Shown one piece after another: positions 35,863 through 44,150 of a stretch of DNA of 64,000 nucleotides (positions within the stretch are counted from its first letter, which is position 1; each line of letters starts with the position of its first letter). The DNA lies in NCBI GenBank assembly GCA_000992695.1, contig LBUS01000006.1:1-64000 (forward strand), read 5' to 3'. The notes under the pieces were generated by a model. It did no database searches and was not told the DNA's origin. It saw only the letters and a list, made by a program, of their open reading frames with translations. Source of the stretch: Candidatus Peregrinibacteria bacterium GW2011_GWF2_38_29. GTDB taxonomy: Bacteria > Patescibacteriota > Gracilibacteria > UBA1369 > UBA12463. Both the position numbers and the translations under genes were made by a program.

Positions 35863-36423
35863 CTAAAATCTATCAAAATCATCACGATCTTCAAGATCAT
35901 CCAAATCATCAAACGAGCCATTGTCCACGCCACCATTAATAACCGGCAAACTTCCCAAGCATTTCAAAAGATCGCCCCTAACACCAGAAACATCTCCTTT
36001 AAGAACTAAAAAAGCTTTAAGCTTATTATACAAATCAACACATTGGCGCTCCAAAGGCGTCATGCTGTCCCCCTTAGCAAGAATCGGAGCCATATATTGA
36101 TCAAGCGCAGACGTATCAACAGGCTGACCGCCATTGCCTTCTATGCCGGGAATACGTACGGTTCTTTGATTTAAAGTAGCATTCAAATCTCCCATCGCAC
36201 CAGCAAGATCTTCCGGACTTTTCATCTCACCCTTTTTATACTTATTCCATAAAACAGACCCGGGTACAATAATCCCCGATAAAGCCAAAAGACCTATTAT
36301 GGCTACTCCCGCTATAACAACACCGCGAAATACCTTAAAACCAGTAGGAAGCTCATCCCTTCGATCAAGCCCGGAAAAATGTTCGCCACATCCCCTATTG
36401 CGCCAACGTTGAATAAGTCCCAT
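35863..36423 (-). CDS. Single-helix membrane protein of unknown function
   Basis: 186 residues. A basic N-terminus with one Cys (NRGCGEHF) precedes one membrane helix at ~31-55 (GVVIAGVAIIGLLALSGIIVP). The rest is soluble and probably outside, ending in a Gly/Asp-rich acidic tail (DDLDDLEDRDDFDRF). Family not recognised. It lies 64 nt after mfd, with an inverted repeat in its leader, and just upstream of tmRNA. Confidence 0.6.
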   Translation of the reverse strand: MGLIQRWRNRGCGEHFSGLDRRDELPTGFKVFRGVVIAGVAIIGLLALSGIIVPGSVLWNKYKKGEMKSPEDLAGAMGDLNATLNQRTVRIPGIEGNGGQPVDTSALDQYMAPILAKGDSMTPLERQCVDLYNKLKAFLVLKGDVSGVRGDLLKCLGSLPVINGGVDNGSFDDLDDLEDRDDFDRF

Positions 36424-36432
36424 ATGGTAATT

Positions 36433-36458
36433 GTTAATATTTAAGATTTAATATTAAC
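36433..36458. repeat. 9-bp inverted repeat upstream of the membrane protein gene
   Basis: GTTAATATT-8nt-AATATTAAC, a perfect 9-bp inverted repeat 10 nt before the ATG at 36423. It could be an operator or an AT-only leader hairpin. There is no T-run to make it a terminator of mfd. Confidence 0.5.
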
Positions 36459-36487
36459 GCCTATATTTAGAATAAAACAAGGGCAAA

Positions 36488-39400
36488 TCAAACCCCGTCG
36501 TTCGAATTTGGAATTTGTTTTGGATTTTGAATTTCGGGTTTCGGATTTGGCGCAGGGTTCGCAACATCCGCTCCCGTAGCCGCACTCAACAAAACCTTAC
36601 CCAATTTTATCAAACATTCTTTTAATTCTTCGGGCCAATCCATACCCAAATCTTTAATCAAAACGCGCAATTTACTTCCGGAAATTTGCCATTTTGGATT
36701 GTAATTCAACAAGCTCGCAATGTTCCCAGCCTTCACTTTATCCGACATATAAAGCACAATTTCCTGCTTCCCGCCGTGCATATTTTCAGTTTTCAAATTC
36801 ACAATTCCCGCCTGTTTTGCATATAATTTCAACTCTATAATTTTAAATAAATTCAAAACTTCACGCGGCATTTGCCCATATTCTTCAACAACATCGTCTT
36901 TGATTTCACCGACGTACTGCAACGTATCCGCCGCAGACATTCTCTGATAAATATTAATTTTATCCTTTGAACTAACGATATAATTATCAGGTATGAAAGC
37001 TGTTAATGGCAATTCAACAGACACTTCCGGAATCTCATCTTTATTATCAGTTGTGCGACCCGCTTTCAAATCTTCAACCGCCTTATTCAGCATACGAATA
37101 AACAAACTCACGCCAACAACGTTCACAACTCCATGCTGATTAACGCCCAAAATATCACCGGCACCGCGAATCTCCAAATCCTTCATCGCAATCTGAAAAC
37201 CGCTGCCCAAATCAGAAGCCTCGACAATCGCTTTTAACCTTCTTTTTGCGTCGAGTGGCAATCTCTGCCCATGATACATAAAGTAAGCGTAAGCTTGTGT
37301 CCTGCTACGTCCCACACGCCCTCGCAATTGATACAACTGTGACAACCCAAACTTCTCCGCATGATTCACAATCAAAGTATTCGCGCTCGCCAAATCAATT
37401 CCATTTTCGATAATCGTAGAAGTAACAAGAACGTCATATTTATGATCTTTAAAATCAATAATTCTCTCCTCCAATTCGTCACTATTTAATTTTCCATGTG
37501 AAACAATAAATCTCGCTTCCGGAACAAGCGATCGTAATTTATCCGCCATTCCATCAATTGTCTGAACTCTATTATGCAAAAAATACATCTGCCCTCCGCG
37601 CTTAACTTCCGCCAAAATTGCCTCGCGAATTAATGTCATAGAAAACTGTCTAACCTCTGTAATAACAGGCAAACGTCCAGGCGGTGGAGTTGTAATTGTC
37701 ACAATATCGCGCAGTTTATTCAAAGCAATGTTCAAAGTTCTTGGAATTGGCGTCGCAGTCAAAACAAGAATATCCATTTCCGTGCGCAATTTTTTCAAAG
37801 CCTCTTTTTGTTTAACCCCAAACCTCTGCTCTTCATCAACAACAAGCAAGCCAAGGTTTTTAAATTTAATATCCGGCTGAAGAAGCCTATGTGTTCCAAT
37901 GACGATATCCAACTCCCCTTTCTCAAGTTTTTTAACAATCACGTCCTGCTCTTTCTTAGTCTTAAATCTGCTCAACATATCAATCCTCACTCCAAATTCA
38001 TCCATGCGTTTTGTAAAAGACCTATAGTGCTGATCTGCCAAAATCGTAATCGGAGAAATAAGCGCAACCTGTTTTCCGCTTCTAACAGCCTTAAACGCCG
38101 CACGCATCGCAACCTCGGTTTTTCCAAATCCAACATCTCCACAAACAAGCAAATCCATTGGCTCCGGAGATTCCATTTTTTTCTTAACTTCTTCAAAAGC
38201 CTTAATTTGTCCAGGCGTTGCTTCATATGGAAATTTTTCTTCAAACCGTGCTTGGGCCTCATCATCAATTTTAAATTTGATTCCATGCGCGACTCTTCTG
38301 GACGCATAAAGTTGCAATAATTCTTTCGCAATCGATTCGGTTTCTTTCTTAACTTTATTCGTTATATTCGTCCACTCAACAGACCCAAGACGCGTCAATT
38401 TCGGCATCAAATCGCTCGATCCAATATATTTACTAACCTTGTCCGACTGATCAATTGGGACAAAAAGCTTATCGTTTTCCGCATATCCAAGAACTAAATA
38501 TTCACGCGTGATTCCTTCAATTGTTTTTTGATCAAGCCCCAAGAATTTCGCAATACCGTGATCCGCATGCACAACAAAGTCCCCGGGTTTAAGCCCGGTT
38601 AAAAAGTCCAAAATAACTTTCTGAGAAATGGCTTTTTTCTTCGCATCCCTAATAATCGAAATTTCTTTATCCGTAATAAGAGCCAACTTTAAAGTGGGAT
38701 TTTGGAACGCATAAGGAAAATTATCCTCTCTGGCAACATCAACAAAGGTAATTCTGCCTGAATCTTTATCAAAAGAGTCAACCTTATCCGAAAAATCCAA
38801 TTTATACTCGTTAAATATATTTCGAAGCTCGTCTTTATTTTTCGTAAAAATCAAAATCTGCCAACCGCTCTCCCTTTTATCACGCAAATCTGTCGTAAAC
38901 TCAAAGGTATCACGATATTTTGTAATACTTAAATAATGCAAACGCGAATGATTGGCTGTATCTTCATGAAAAGGCGTAAATTTCAAATATTGATTATCTC
39001 CAAAAAGACTATTGGACATTTCATTATATTCATCAAAAAAATCGTCCGGGATATCAAGCTCATCCTCAATAACAAAAGTATTTTTATCGATATAATCGGT
39101 TATAGAAACCGTATAGCCACTCGAAATAATCGGATAAATTTCAACCGAATTTACATTTTTTTCGTTCTCGCAAGAAATAGGTTTTAATAAATTTATTTTT
39201 CCAATTTTATCAAAATCAATTTCAATATTAACAAGGCTCTCGCTATTAATAGGCCAAACCGTCATATTGCCGCCGCTCTTAAAATACTGCCCTTGTTTTA
39301 AAGTTTGCATATCGTCACCAACCTCATAGCCAATATCAATCAACCTCTCAAAGGTTTTAACCATATCGACCTCCTCTCTGGAAGTAATTTTAAAAACACC

Positions 39401-39841
39401 ACCCCTAATAACCCCGGGTGCAGGAAAACTTTTCATCAAAAAATAATAAGGAACAATTATAAAATTATTAACCTTGGAAACTATTTTTGATAAAAATCTA
39501 GAAATATTAATAGCATCACTACGCTGTCCATTAAAAACACCGTCCTTCTGGGCAAAAGAATCAGAACTGTACATCGGGGCATCAACAGAAACAGCATTAA
39601 CCCCACCGAGCCTCTCAAGCTCTTTGTGGACAATATCCCTTTCAATACAATTATCAGTAATCCATAAAAAGGTTTTCGGCAAACCGTCAGTGTTCTCGAT
39701 AAAATCAAGAGCAACAAGCGCTTTTGAAGTATGTCCATTCGCTCCGGAAACAATCAAATTGCCGTTTTTTTTGAACGACTCAATAACGCCATTATGTAAT
39801 GGATACGTAAAATGCGTAACGAAAGAGTTTTGCTTAATCAC
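36488..39841 (-). CDS. mfd: Transcription-repair coupling factor (Mfd)
   Basis: A 1117-residue superfamily 2 ATPase that removes stalled RNA polymerase and recruits UvrA. Order: UvrB-like N-terminal modules; CarD-like RNA-polymerase interaction domain near 405-480 (KPGDFVVHADHGIAKFLG); translocase with Walker A GDVGFGKTE near 560 and DEEQ box (VVDEEQRFGVKQ) near 665; motif VI region (LYQLRGRVGRSRTQAYAYF); C-terminal TRCF domain (~960-1060). The start is GTG, 47 nt after dnaN. The last ~25 residues (NPKPEIQNPKQIPNSNDGV) come from a degenerate DNA repeat. It is one of three genes ending in TGA. Confidence 0.96.
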   Translation of the reverse strand: MIKQNSFVTHFTYPLHNGVIESFKKNGNLIVSGANGHTSKALVALDFIENTDGLPKTFLWITDNCIERDIVHKELERLGGVNAVSVDAPMYSSDSFAQKDGVFNGQRSDAINISRFLSKIVSKVNNFIIVPYYFLMKSFPAPGVIRGGVFKITSREEVDMVKTFERLIDIGYEVGDDMQTLKQGQYFKSGGNMTVWPINSESLVNIEIDFDKIGKINLLKPISCENEKNVNSVEIYPIISSGYTVSITDYIDKNTFVIEDELDIPDDFFDEYNEMSNSLFGDNQYLKFTPFHEDTANHSRLHYLSITKYRDTFEFTTDLRDKRESGWQILIFTKNKDELRNIFNEYKLDFSDKVDSFDKDSGRITFVDVAREDNFPYAFQNPTLKLALITDKEISIIRDAKKKAISQKVILDFLTGLKPGDFVVHADHGIAKFLGLDQKTIEGITREYLVLGYAENDKLFVPIDQSDKVSKYIGSSDLMPKLTRLGSVEWTNITNKVKKETESIAKELLQLYASRRVAHGIKFKIDDEAQARFEEKFPYEATPGQIKAFEEVKKKMESPEPMDLLVCGDVGFGKTEVAMRAAFKAVRSGKQVALISPITILADQHYRSFTKRMDEFGVRIDMLSRFKTKKEQDVIVKKLEKGELDIVIGTHRLLQPDIKFKNLGLLVVDEEQRFGVKQKEALKKLRTEMDILVLTATPIPRTLNIALNKLRDIVTITTPPPGRLPVITEVRQFSMTLIREAILAEVKRGGQMYFLHNRVQTIDGMADKLRSLVPEARFIVSHGKLNSDELEERIIDFKDHKYDVLVTSTIIENGIDLASANTLIVNHAEKFGLSQLYQLRGRVGRSRTQAYAYFMYHGQRLPLDAKRRLKAIVEASDLGSGFQIAMKDLEIRGAGDILGVNQHGVVNVVGVSLFIRMLNKAVEDLKAGRTTDNKDEIPEVSVELPLTAFIPDNYIVSSKDKINIYQRMSAADTLQYVGEIKDDVVEEYGQMPREVLNLFKIIELKLYAKQAGIVNLKTENMHGGKQEIVLYMSDKVKAGNIASLLNYNPKWQISGSKLRVLIKDLGMDWPEELKECLIKLGKVLLSAATGADVANPAPNPKPEIQNPKQIPNSNDGV
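36498..36548 (+). repeat. Degenerate repeat inside the 3' end of mfd, copy B
   Basis: GAATTTGGAATTTGTTTTGGATTTTGAATTTCGGGTTTCGGATTTG: about seven imperfect 6-7-nt units that add a Pro/Asn/Lys-rich tail to Mfd on the other strand. Confidence 0.6.
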
Positions 39842-39861
39842 TTACTAAATAACTTTAAATT

Positions 39862-39900
39862 TTAACTTGTGGATTTGAGTTTTGCCTTTTAAATTTTGAG
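39862..39900 (+). repeat. Degenerate repeat between dnaN and mfd, copy C
   Basis: TTGTGGATTTGAGTTTTGCCTTTTAAATTTTGAG fills most of the 47-nt gap and reaches the last codons of dnaN. The units are the same TTTGAG/TTTTG type as the other copies. Confidence 0.45.
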
Positions 39901-40995
39901 CGGCATGATGATGTATGTATAATCCGCATTCTTTTGTGGCCTAACAACAACAGGAGAAAGTTTATCATTTATCTCCAAGCACACCTTATCTTCACCTAAA
40001 ACAGGCAAAACGTCAAGTAGATACTGTGCGTTAAAGGCGATTTTGTTATTTTCACCCTCAATTGTGACTGAAATTTCAGCCTTTTCTTCACCAACCTTAG
40101 TTTCTTCCGTGGAAATCATCATCTTCCCATCGTTTGTAACGGAAATCTTAACACTATTACTATCTTCTTTTGCGAACAAGCTAACTCTCTTCATAGCCAA
40201 TTCAAGGTCCGCCGTAGATGTTAAAATTTTAGTTTTACTTGTTTTTGGAATAATCCTTTCGTAATCAGGGAATTTACCCTCAATAAGCCTCGAAGTAAGC
40301 TCAATTGCGCCTATGGCAAATAAAATTTGGTTCTTACTAATCGTAATATCAACATCGCCCGCTGCTTTAGAAAGAAGTTTGCTTAATTCAAAAGCCGTTC
40401 TGGCAGGGACAATACACTCAACCCTAGCGGCGTCTTTATCTTTTTTTGTAGAAATTTTTCTCTCGGAAAGCCTATAGCTATCAGTTGCAACAAGTTTTAA
40501 AGCGTCTTTATCAAATAAAAAATACACACCAGATAAAACCGGCCTTGATGTGTTAAGTGAAGCCGAAAAAACAACTTGATTTAAGGCTTTTTCGAGCTCT
40601 TTCGCTGGTATAGATAATGTGTGATCTTTTTCAGTTTTCGGGATAAGTGGAAATTCGTCTGAATGAATGCCTTTAATCTTTGTTTGTGAACTTGAAGATT
40701 TAATCGCAAGAGTTAGATTGTCGAGAACGCTTAATTCAACTTTCTCGTCTGGTAATAAAGATATGTAATTTGTAAAAAGTTTAGCCGGAACAGTCATAGA
40801 GCCTTCATTTCTAACGTCTGTTTGAAGGTGATATTTAATTGCAATTTCAAGATTTGTAGCTGCAAAAAACATCTCCTTACCTTCTGTTTTTATCAATATA
40901 TTGTTTAAAACAGGCAAAACAACGTTCTGGCTTACAGCCTTACTAACAATATTAAGGGCATTTAAAAGCTCCTTCTGGTTACAAAAGACCTTCAT
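39889..40995 (-). CDS. dnaN: DNA polymerase III beta sliding clamp (DnaN)
   Basis: 368 residues, normal length for the clamp. The three-domain pattern is recognisable: MKVFCNQKELLNALNIVSKAV at the start, PAKLFTNYISLLPDEKVELS, the domain-2 segment VVFSASLNTSRPVLSGVYF, LVATDSYRLSERK, and the family C-terminus YTYIIMPLKI. It tethers DNA polymerase to the template. dnaA is not adjacent in the window. It has its own promoter and leads mfd. Confidence 0.96.
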   Translation of the reverse strand: MKVFCNQKELLNALNIVSKAVSQNVVLPVLNNILIKTEGKEMFFAATNLEIAIKYHLQTDVRNEGSMTVPAKLFTNYISLLPDEKVELSVLDNLTLAIKSSSSQTKIKGIHSDEFPLIPKTEKDHTLSIPAKELEKALNQVVFSASLNTSRPVLSGVYFLFDKDALKLVATDSYRLSERKISTKKDKDAARVECIVPARTAFELSKLLSKAAGDVDITISKNQILFAIGAIELTSRLIEGKFPDYERIIPKTSKTKILTSTADLELAMKRVSLFAKEDSNSVKISVTNDGKMMISTEETKVGEEKAEISVTIEGENNKIAFNAQYLLDVLPVLGEDKVCLEINDKLSPVVVRPQKNADYTYIIMPLKI

Positions 40996-41024
40996 AATTA
41001 TAAGTGGTTATTTCTTTAAATTAA

Positions 41025-41052
41025 ATTATACAGATTAACCCATATTAAACAA
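41025..41052 (-). promoter_or_regulatory. Promoter of dnaN
   Basis: Minus strand: TTGTTT, 16 nt, TATAAT, ending 29 nt before the ATG. It lies in a ~200-bp, very AT-rich divergent gap without recognisable DnaA boxes. Confidence 0.55.
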
Positions 41053-41234
41053 TATAAAGTTAATTAATTAAATTATTATTAATAAAGGGTAAAAAGTTAT
41101 AAACAAACTTTAAACAATAAATCTAATTAAAAGACCCTAAAAACAAAAGAAGACAATATGATTAATTTTTTTATTCAACAGTAAAAGTGTAAAATATGGT
41201 AAAACTTGTTTATAAATATTTTTTAAAACGTCAT

Positions 41235-41606
41235 ATGAGAAAACTTTTGAACATATCACTACTGACTTTTGCACTTTTTCTTCAGGGGTGTGTAGTGAGC
41301 AATCCTGTGTATGATAATTTTGCGAAATGTGTGACAAGTAAAAATACAAAAATATACGGGACTTACTGGTGTCACAACTGTACAAAGCAAAAAAAACTAT
41401 TCGCAGAAGCTTTTCAATATATAGATTATATCGAGTGTGATCCGGGGGGTGAAAGAGCGCAACCGGAAGTTTGTCTTAAAAAAGGGATTCAAGCTTATCC
41501 GACGTGGGAGTTTTCAGATGGGAGTAGGGTTGAAGGGGTAATGCCGCTCGAAAAAATAGCGGAAAAAACAAATTGCAAGCTTGAAGATGAGGGTGTGGTA
41601 AAATAA
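41235..41606 (+). CDS. Thioredoxin-like lipoprotein
   Basis: I start at the ATG at 41235, because it puts a lipoprotein signal directly at the N-terminus (MRKLLNISLLTFALFLQGC, lipobox Leu-Gln-Gly-Cys). The longer frame from 41196 adds 13 basic residues. The mature 123-residue form has a thioredoxin-type active site TYWCHNCTKQ (Cys-His-Asn-Cys) and a cis-Pro-like AYPTWEF, so it should act on thiols outside the membrane. It resembles the thioredoxin-like domain found fused to VKOR in other bacteria. It is paired with a CcdA-like membrane protein 9 nt downstream, a likely electron source. Confidence 0.83.
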   Translation: MRKLLNISLLTFALFLQGCVVSNPVYDNFAKCVTSKNTKIYGTYWCHNCTKQKKLFAEAFQYIDYIECDPGGERAQPEVCLKKGIQAYPTWEFSDGSRVEGVMPLEKIAEKTNCKLEDEGVVK

Positions 41607-41615
41607 TAAATAAAA

Positions 41616-42305
41616 ATGGAAGAGGTAAAATTTTTAACAGTACTTATAACAGCATTAATTGATTCAATCAACCCATGTGCAATTGGGGTGCTTGTGATAC
41701 TTGCAACCGCAATACTTTCTTTATATGAGAATAAAAGAAAATTAATTGCGATTGGGTTTGTTTACATTGGAGCGGTTTACGTGTCTTATTTGCTCGCAGG
41801 ACTCGGGCTTGTTTATTTCTTATATAAGATAAAAATATCGAACTTTATAGGCATTGCAGTGGCGGTCGTGGTTATTATTTTAGGGTTGATCGAGATGAAG
41901 GATTATTTTTGGTACGGGAAAGGTTTTTCGTTGAAAATTTCGGAATCGAAAATGCAAAAAATTAAAAAATACACAGAGAATATAACGGTTGTGGGCGCGA
42001 TCATTCTCGGGTTTTTTGTTTCAGCGGTGGAGTTGCCTTGCACGGGCGGACCGTATCTTGCAATAACAACGATTTTATCGAAGAACTTCAACCCAACAGC
42101 ATTTTATTACCTGCTTTTTTACAACTTTATTTTTGTATTACCTTTAATAGTTATAATTCTCGCGGTTTATATTGGAGTTTCTGCGGCGCAAGTGGCTAAC
42201 TGGAAAAATAAAAATAAAGCCGTGATGAGGCTCGTGACTGGTGTCGTTATGGTTGCGCTTGGTGTAGCGCTGTTCTTGAATGCGATAGGTTACATTTACC
42301 TTTAA
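41616..42305 (+). CDS. CcdA/DsbD-like transmembrane thiol electron carrier
   Basis: A 229-residue protein with six predicted membrane helices. Each half carries one conserved Cys next to Pro: SINPCAIGVLVI in helix 1 and VELPCTGGPYLAI in helix 4, the CcdA/DsbD redox pair. Such proteins carry electrons from cytosolic thioredoxin to extracytoplasmic partners. The co-encoded thioredoxin-like lipoprotein is the obvious partner. Confidence 0.87.
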   Translation: MEEVKFLTVLITALIDSINPCAIGVLVILATAILSLYENKRKLIAIGFVYIGAVYVSYLLAGLGLVYFLYKIKISNFIGIAVAVVVIILGLIEMKDYFWYGKGFSLKISESKMQKIKKYTENITVVGAIILGFFVSAVELPCTGGPYLAITTILSKNFNPTAFYYLLFYNFIFVLPLIVIILAVYIGVSAAQVANWKNKNKAVMRLVTGVVMVALGVALFLNAIGYIYL

Positions 42306-42309
42306 AGTC

Positions 42310-42318
42310 TGATATAAT
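42310..42318 (+). promoter_or_regulatory. Extended -10 promoter of rny
   Basis: TG-A-TATAAT directly after the stop codon of the CcdA-like gene, 25 nt before the rny ATG. No good -35 (TTACAT at 17 nt). Confidence 0.5.
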
Positions 42319-42343
42319 AAATATCCGAACGTAAATATACAAT

Positions 42344-43876
42344 ATGGAATTAAATATAATACTGTTGGTCACAGGTTTACTCGCAGGTTTTATAACCGGA
42401 GAAGTTCTAACTCCAAAGAAAAAAATTAATATAGCGGAAACGCGACACAAAGCGGATAAAGCCGTTGAATTAGCGAAAGAAAAAGCCCTTCAAATAAGGG
42501 AAAAAGCGAGGACGCAAACCGACGAGGCAAGAACTAAAACAACAGAAAATTCAAAAACGTATGAATTGTTTTTAAAAGATCTTGAAAAATCGGTAAAGAT
42601 AAAAGAAGAAGCTTCGAGTAAAAGAGAAAAAAGACTTGAGGAGTTAAAGCTCCAAGCCGCGCAAGAGGATGAAAAGTTGATTTCAATACAGAAAAAACAC
42701 GAAGAAATAAAACTGGATCAAGTTAAAACTCTTTCAAATAAGGCGGGCAAAAGCGTGGAGGATGTTAAAAACCAACTCGTAAAAAGTTTTGAGGAGGGGC
42801 TTCAAGCGGAAAATATAGATAAATTAAAGAGACTCGAGAGTTATTACGGAGAAATTGCAGAGAAATACGCGAAAAACATGATACTCGAGACTATGCAAAG
42901 GGTGGCAATGGACACTTCGACTGAAAAGAAAAACGTACAAATTTACGTACCAAAAGACGGCTTAAAAGCTGAACTTGTTGGAAGAACAGGTGAAAATATT
43001 AAAGAACTTGAGAGCTTGGTAGAGGTCAGCATTGTGTTTAATGATTTTCCAGATACGATTTCGGTTTCATCCTATAGTTTATTGCAAAGACACATAGCGG
43101 AAATCGCGATAACAAGATTGTTCGAAAGTAGAAGAAGAATAGATGTGAAAATGGTGCAGGAGGCTGTGAAATTCGCGACCGCGGAAGTTGATAAAGATGT
43201 TTATAAGCTCGGACTTGATGCTATAAAAAAACTTGGCATAAAAAGAGCGTTTCATCCGGATTTGGTGAAGATAGTTGGAAGACTTTATTTCAGAACAAGT
43301 TACGGCCAAAACATTATGCGCCATTCTATGGAGGTTACATATCTTGCAAATATGATAAGTGACGAGCTTGGTTTAGATGGAGAAACATGCCGAATAGCGG
43401 GATTCTTGCACGACCTCGGAAAAGCAATAGATCAAGACCCGGGAGTGACAGGTGGCCACGATTTTATTACAAAAGAATTGATGACAAAATACGGATTTTC
43501 GGAAGATGAAATCCATGCGGCATGGGCGCATCACGAGTCTGAGCCTGCAAGAACTCCGGAAGCAATGGTGATTAAAGCAGCAGACGCGATTTCAGCCGGA
43601 AGGCCTGGTGCAAGACAAGAATCTATAGGTAGATATATTGAAAGGATTAAAGCTTTGGAAGAAATCCCGGGAAGGTTTAATGGTGTTAAAAGAGCATTCG
43701 CGATATCAGCAGGGCGCGAAGTTAGAGTGCTTGTTGATGCGCAAACTTTAAAAGATGAGGATCTTGCCGGACTTGCAAAAACCGTCGCAGAGACCATAGA
43801 AAGCGAGGTTGGTTATCCCGGAAAAGTAAAAATTAACGTGATCAGAAGAACTCAAACTTCTGAATATACAAGATAA
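42344..43876 (+). CDS. rny: Ribonuclease Y
   Basis: A 510-residue membrane-anchored endoribonuclease that starts mRNA decay. It has an N-terminal helix (IILLVTGLLAGFITGEVL), a long charged coiled coil (~30-170), a KH domain around 205-270 (GLKAELVGRTGENIKELES) and an HD domain with the metal motif FLHDLGKAIDQ near 355 and AHHESEP after it. The end EVGYPGKVKINVIRRTQ is typical of the family. The KH segment carries GRTGEN instead of the usual GREGRN. Confidence 0.95.
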   Translation: MELNIILLVTGLLAGFITGEVLTPKKKINIAETRHKADKAVELAKEKALQIREKARTQTDEARTKTTENSKTYELFLKDLEKSVKIKEEASSKREKRLEELKLQAAQEDEKLISIQKKHEEIKLDQVKTLSNKAGKSVEDVKNQLVKSFEEGLQAENIDKLKRLESYYGEIAEKYAKNMILETMQRVAMDTSTEKKNVQIYVPKDGLKAELVGRTGENIKELESLVEVSIVFNDFPDTISVSSYSLLQRHIAEIAITRLFESRRRIDVKMVQEAVKFATAEVDKDVYKLGLDAIKKLGIKRAFHPDLVKIVGRLYFRTSYGQNIMRHSMEVTYLANMISDELGLDGETCRIAGFLHDLGKAIDQDPGVTGGHDFITKELMTKYGFSEDEIHAAWAHHESEPARTPEAMVIKAADAISAGRPGARQESIGRYIERIKALEEIPGRFNGVKRAFAISAGREVRVLVDAQTLKDEDLAGLAKTVAETIESEVGYPGKVKINVIRRTQTSEYTR

Positions 43877-43897
43877 AAAAAATAACCCTCACAAAAA

Positions 43898-44137
43898 ATG
43901 GCAGACGAAAAAGACTCAGAAGGTATAGTTGATAAATTCATTTTAGGGGCGCTTATCGGTGGAGCAATTGGATCGGTATTAGGCGTAGCTCTTGCTCCAA
44001 AATCAGGCAAGGAGAACAGAAAAACAATCTTCAAAAAATATAAAGAAATAAAAAATAATTTATTGGGCGGCAGAGAACATCAAGGCGTTAAAGAAGAATC
44101 GGTGCAAGAAATAGCTCAAAAACAAGAAGAGGAATAA
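43898..44137 (+). CDS. YtxH-like small membrane protein
   Basis: 79 residues: one glycine-rich helix (FILGALIGGAIGSVLGVALAPKSGKENR), matching the YtxH pattern Gly-rich helix plus AP-x-SG-x-x-x-R, then a charged helical tail. Role unknown in general; often stress-linked. The CCCTCAC element precedes its start. It lies between rny and a VanW protein on one likely transcript. Confidence 0.75.
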   Translation: MADEKDSEGIVDKFILGALIGGAIGSVLGVALAPKSGKENRKTIFKKYKEIKNNLLGGREHQGVKEESVQEIAQKQEEE

Positions 44138-44150
44138 ACACAGCTTTATT

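Noticed and set aside
37808-38320. 170-residue plus-strand ORF inside mfd
   Set aside because: Antisense to the conserved translocase domain; biased composition.
41000-41195. Replication origin next to dnaN
   Set aside because: AT-rich but no DnaA boxes, no dnaA; not listed as a feature.
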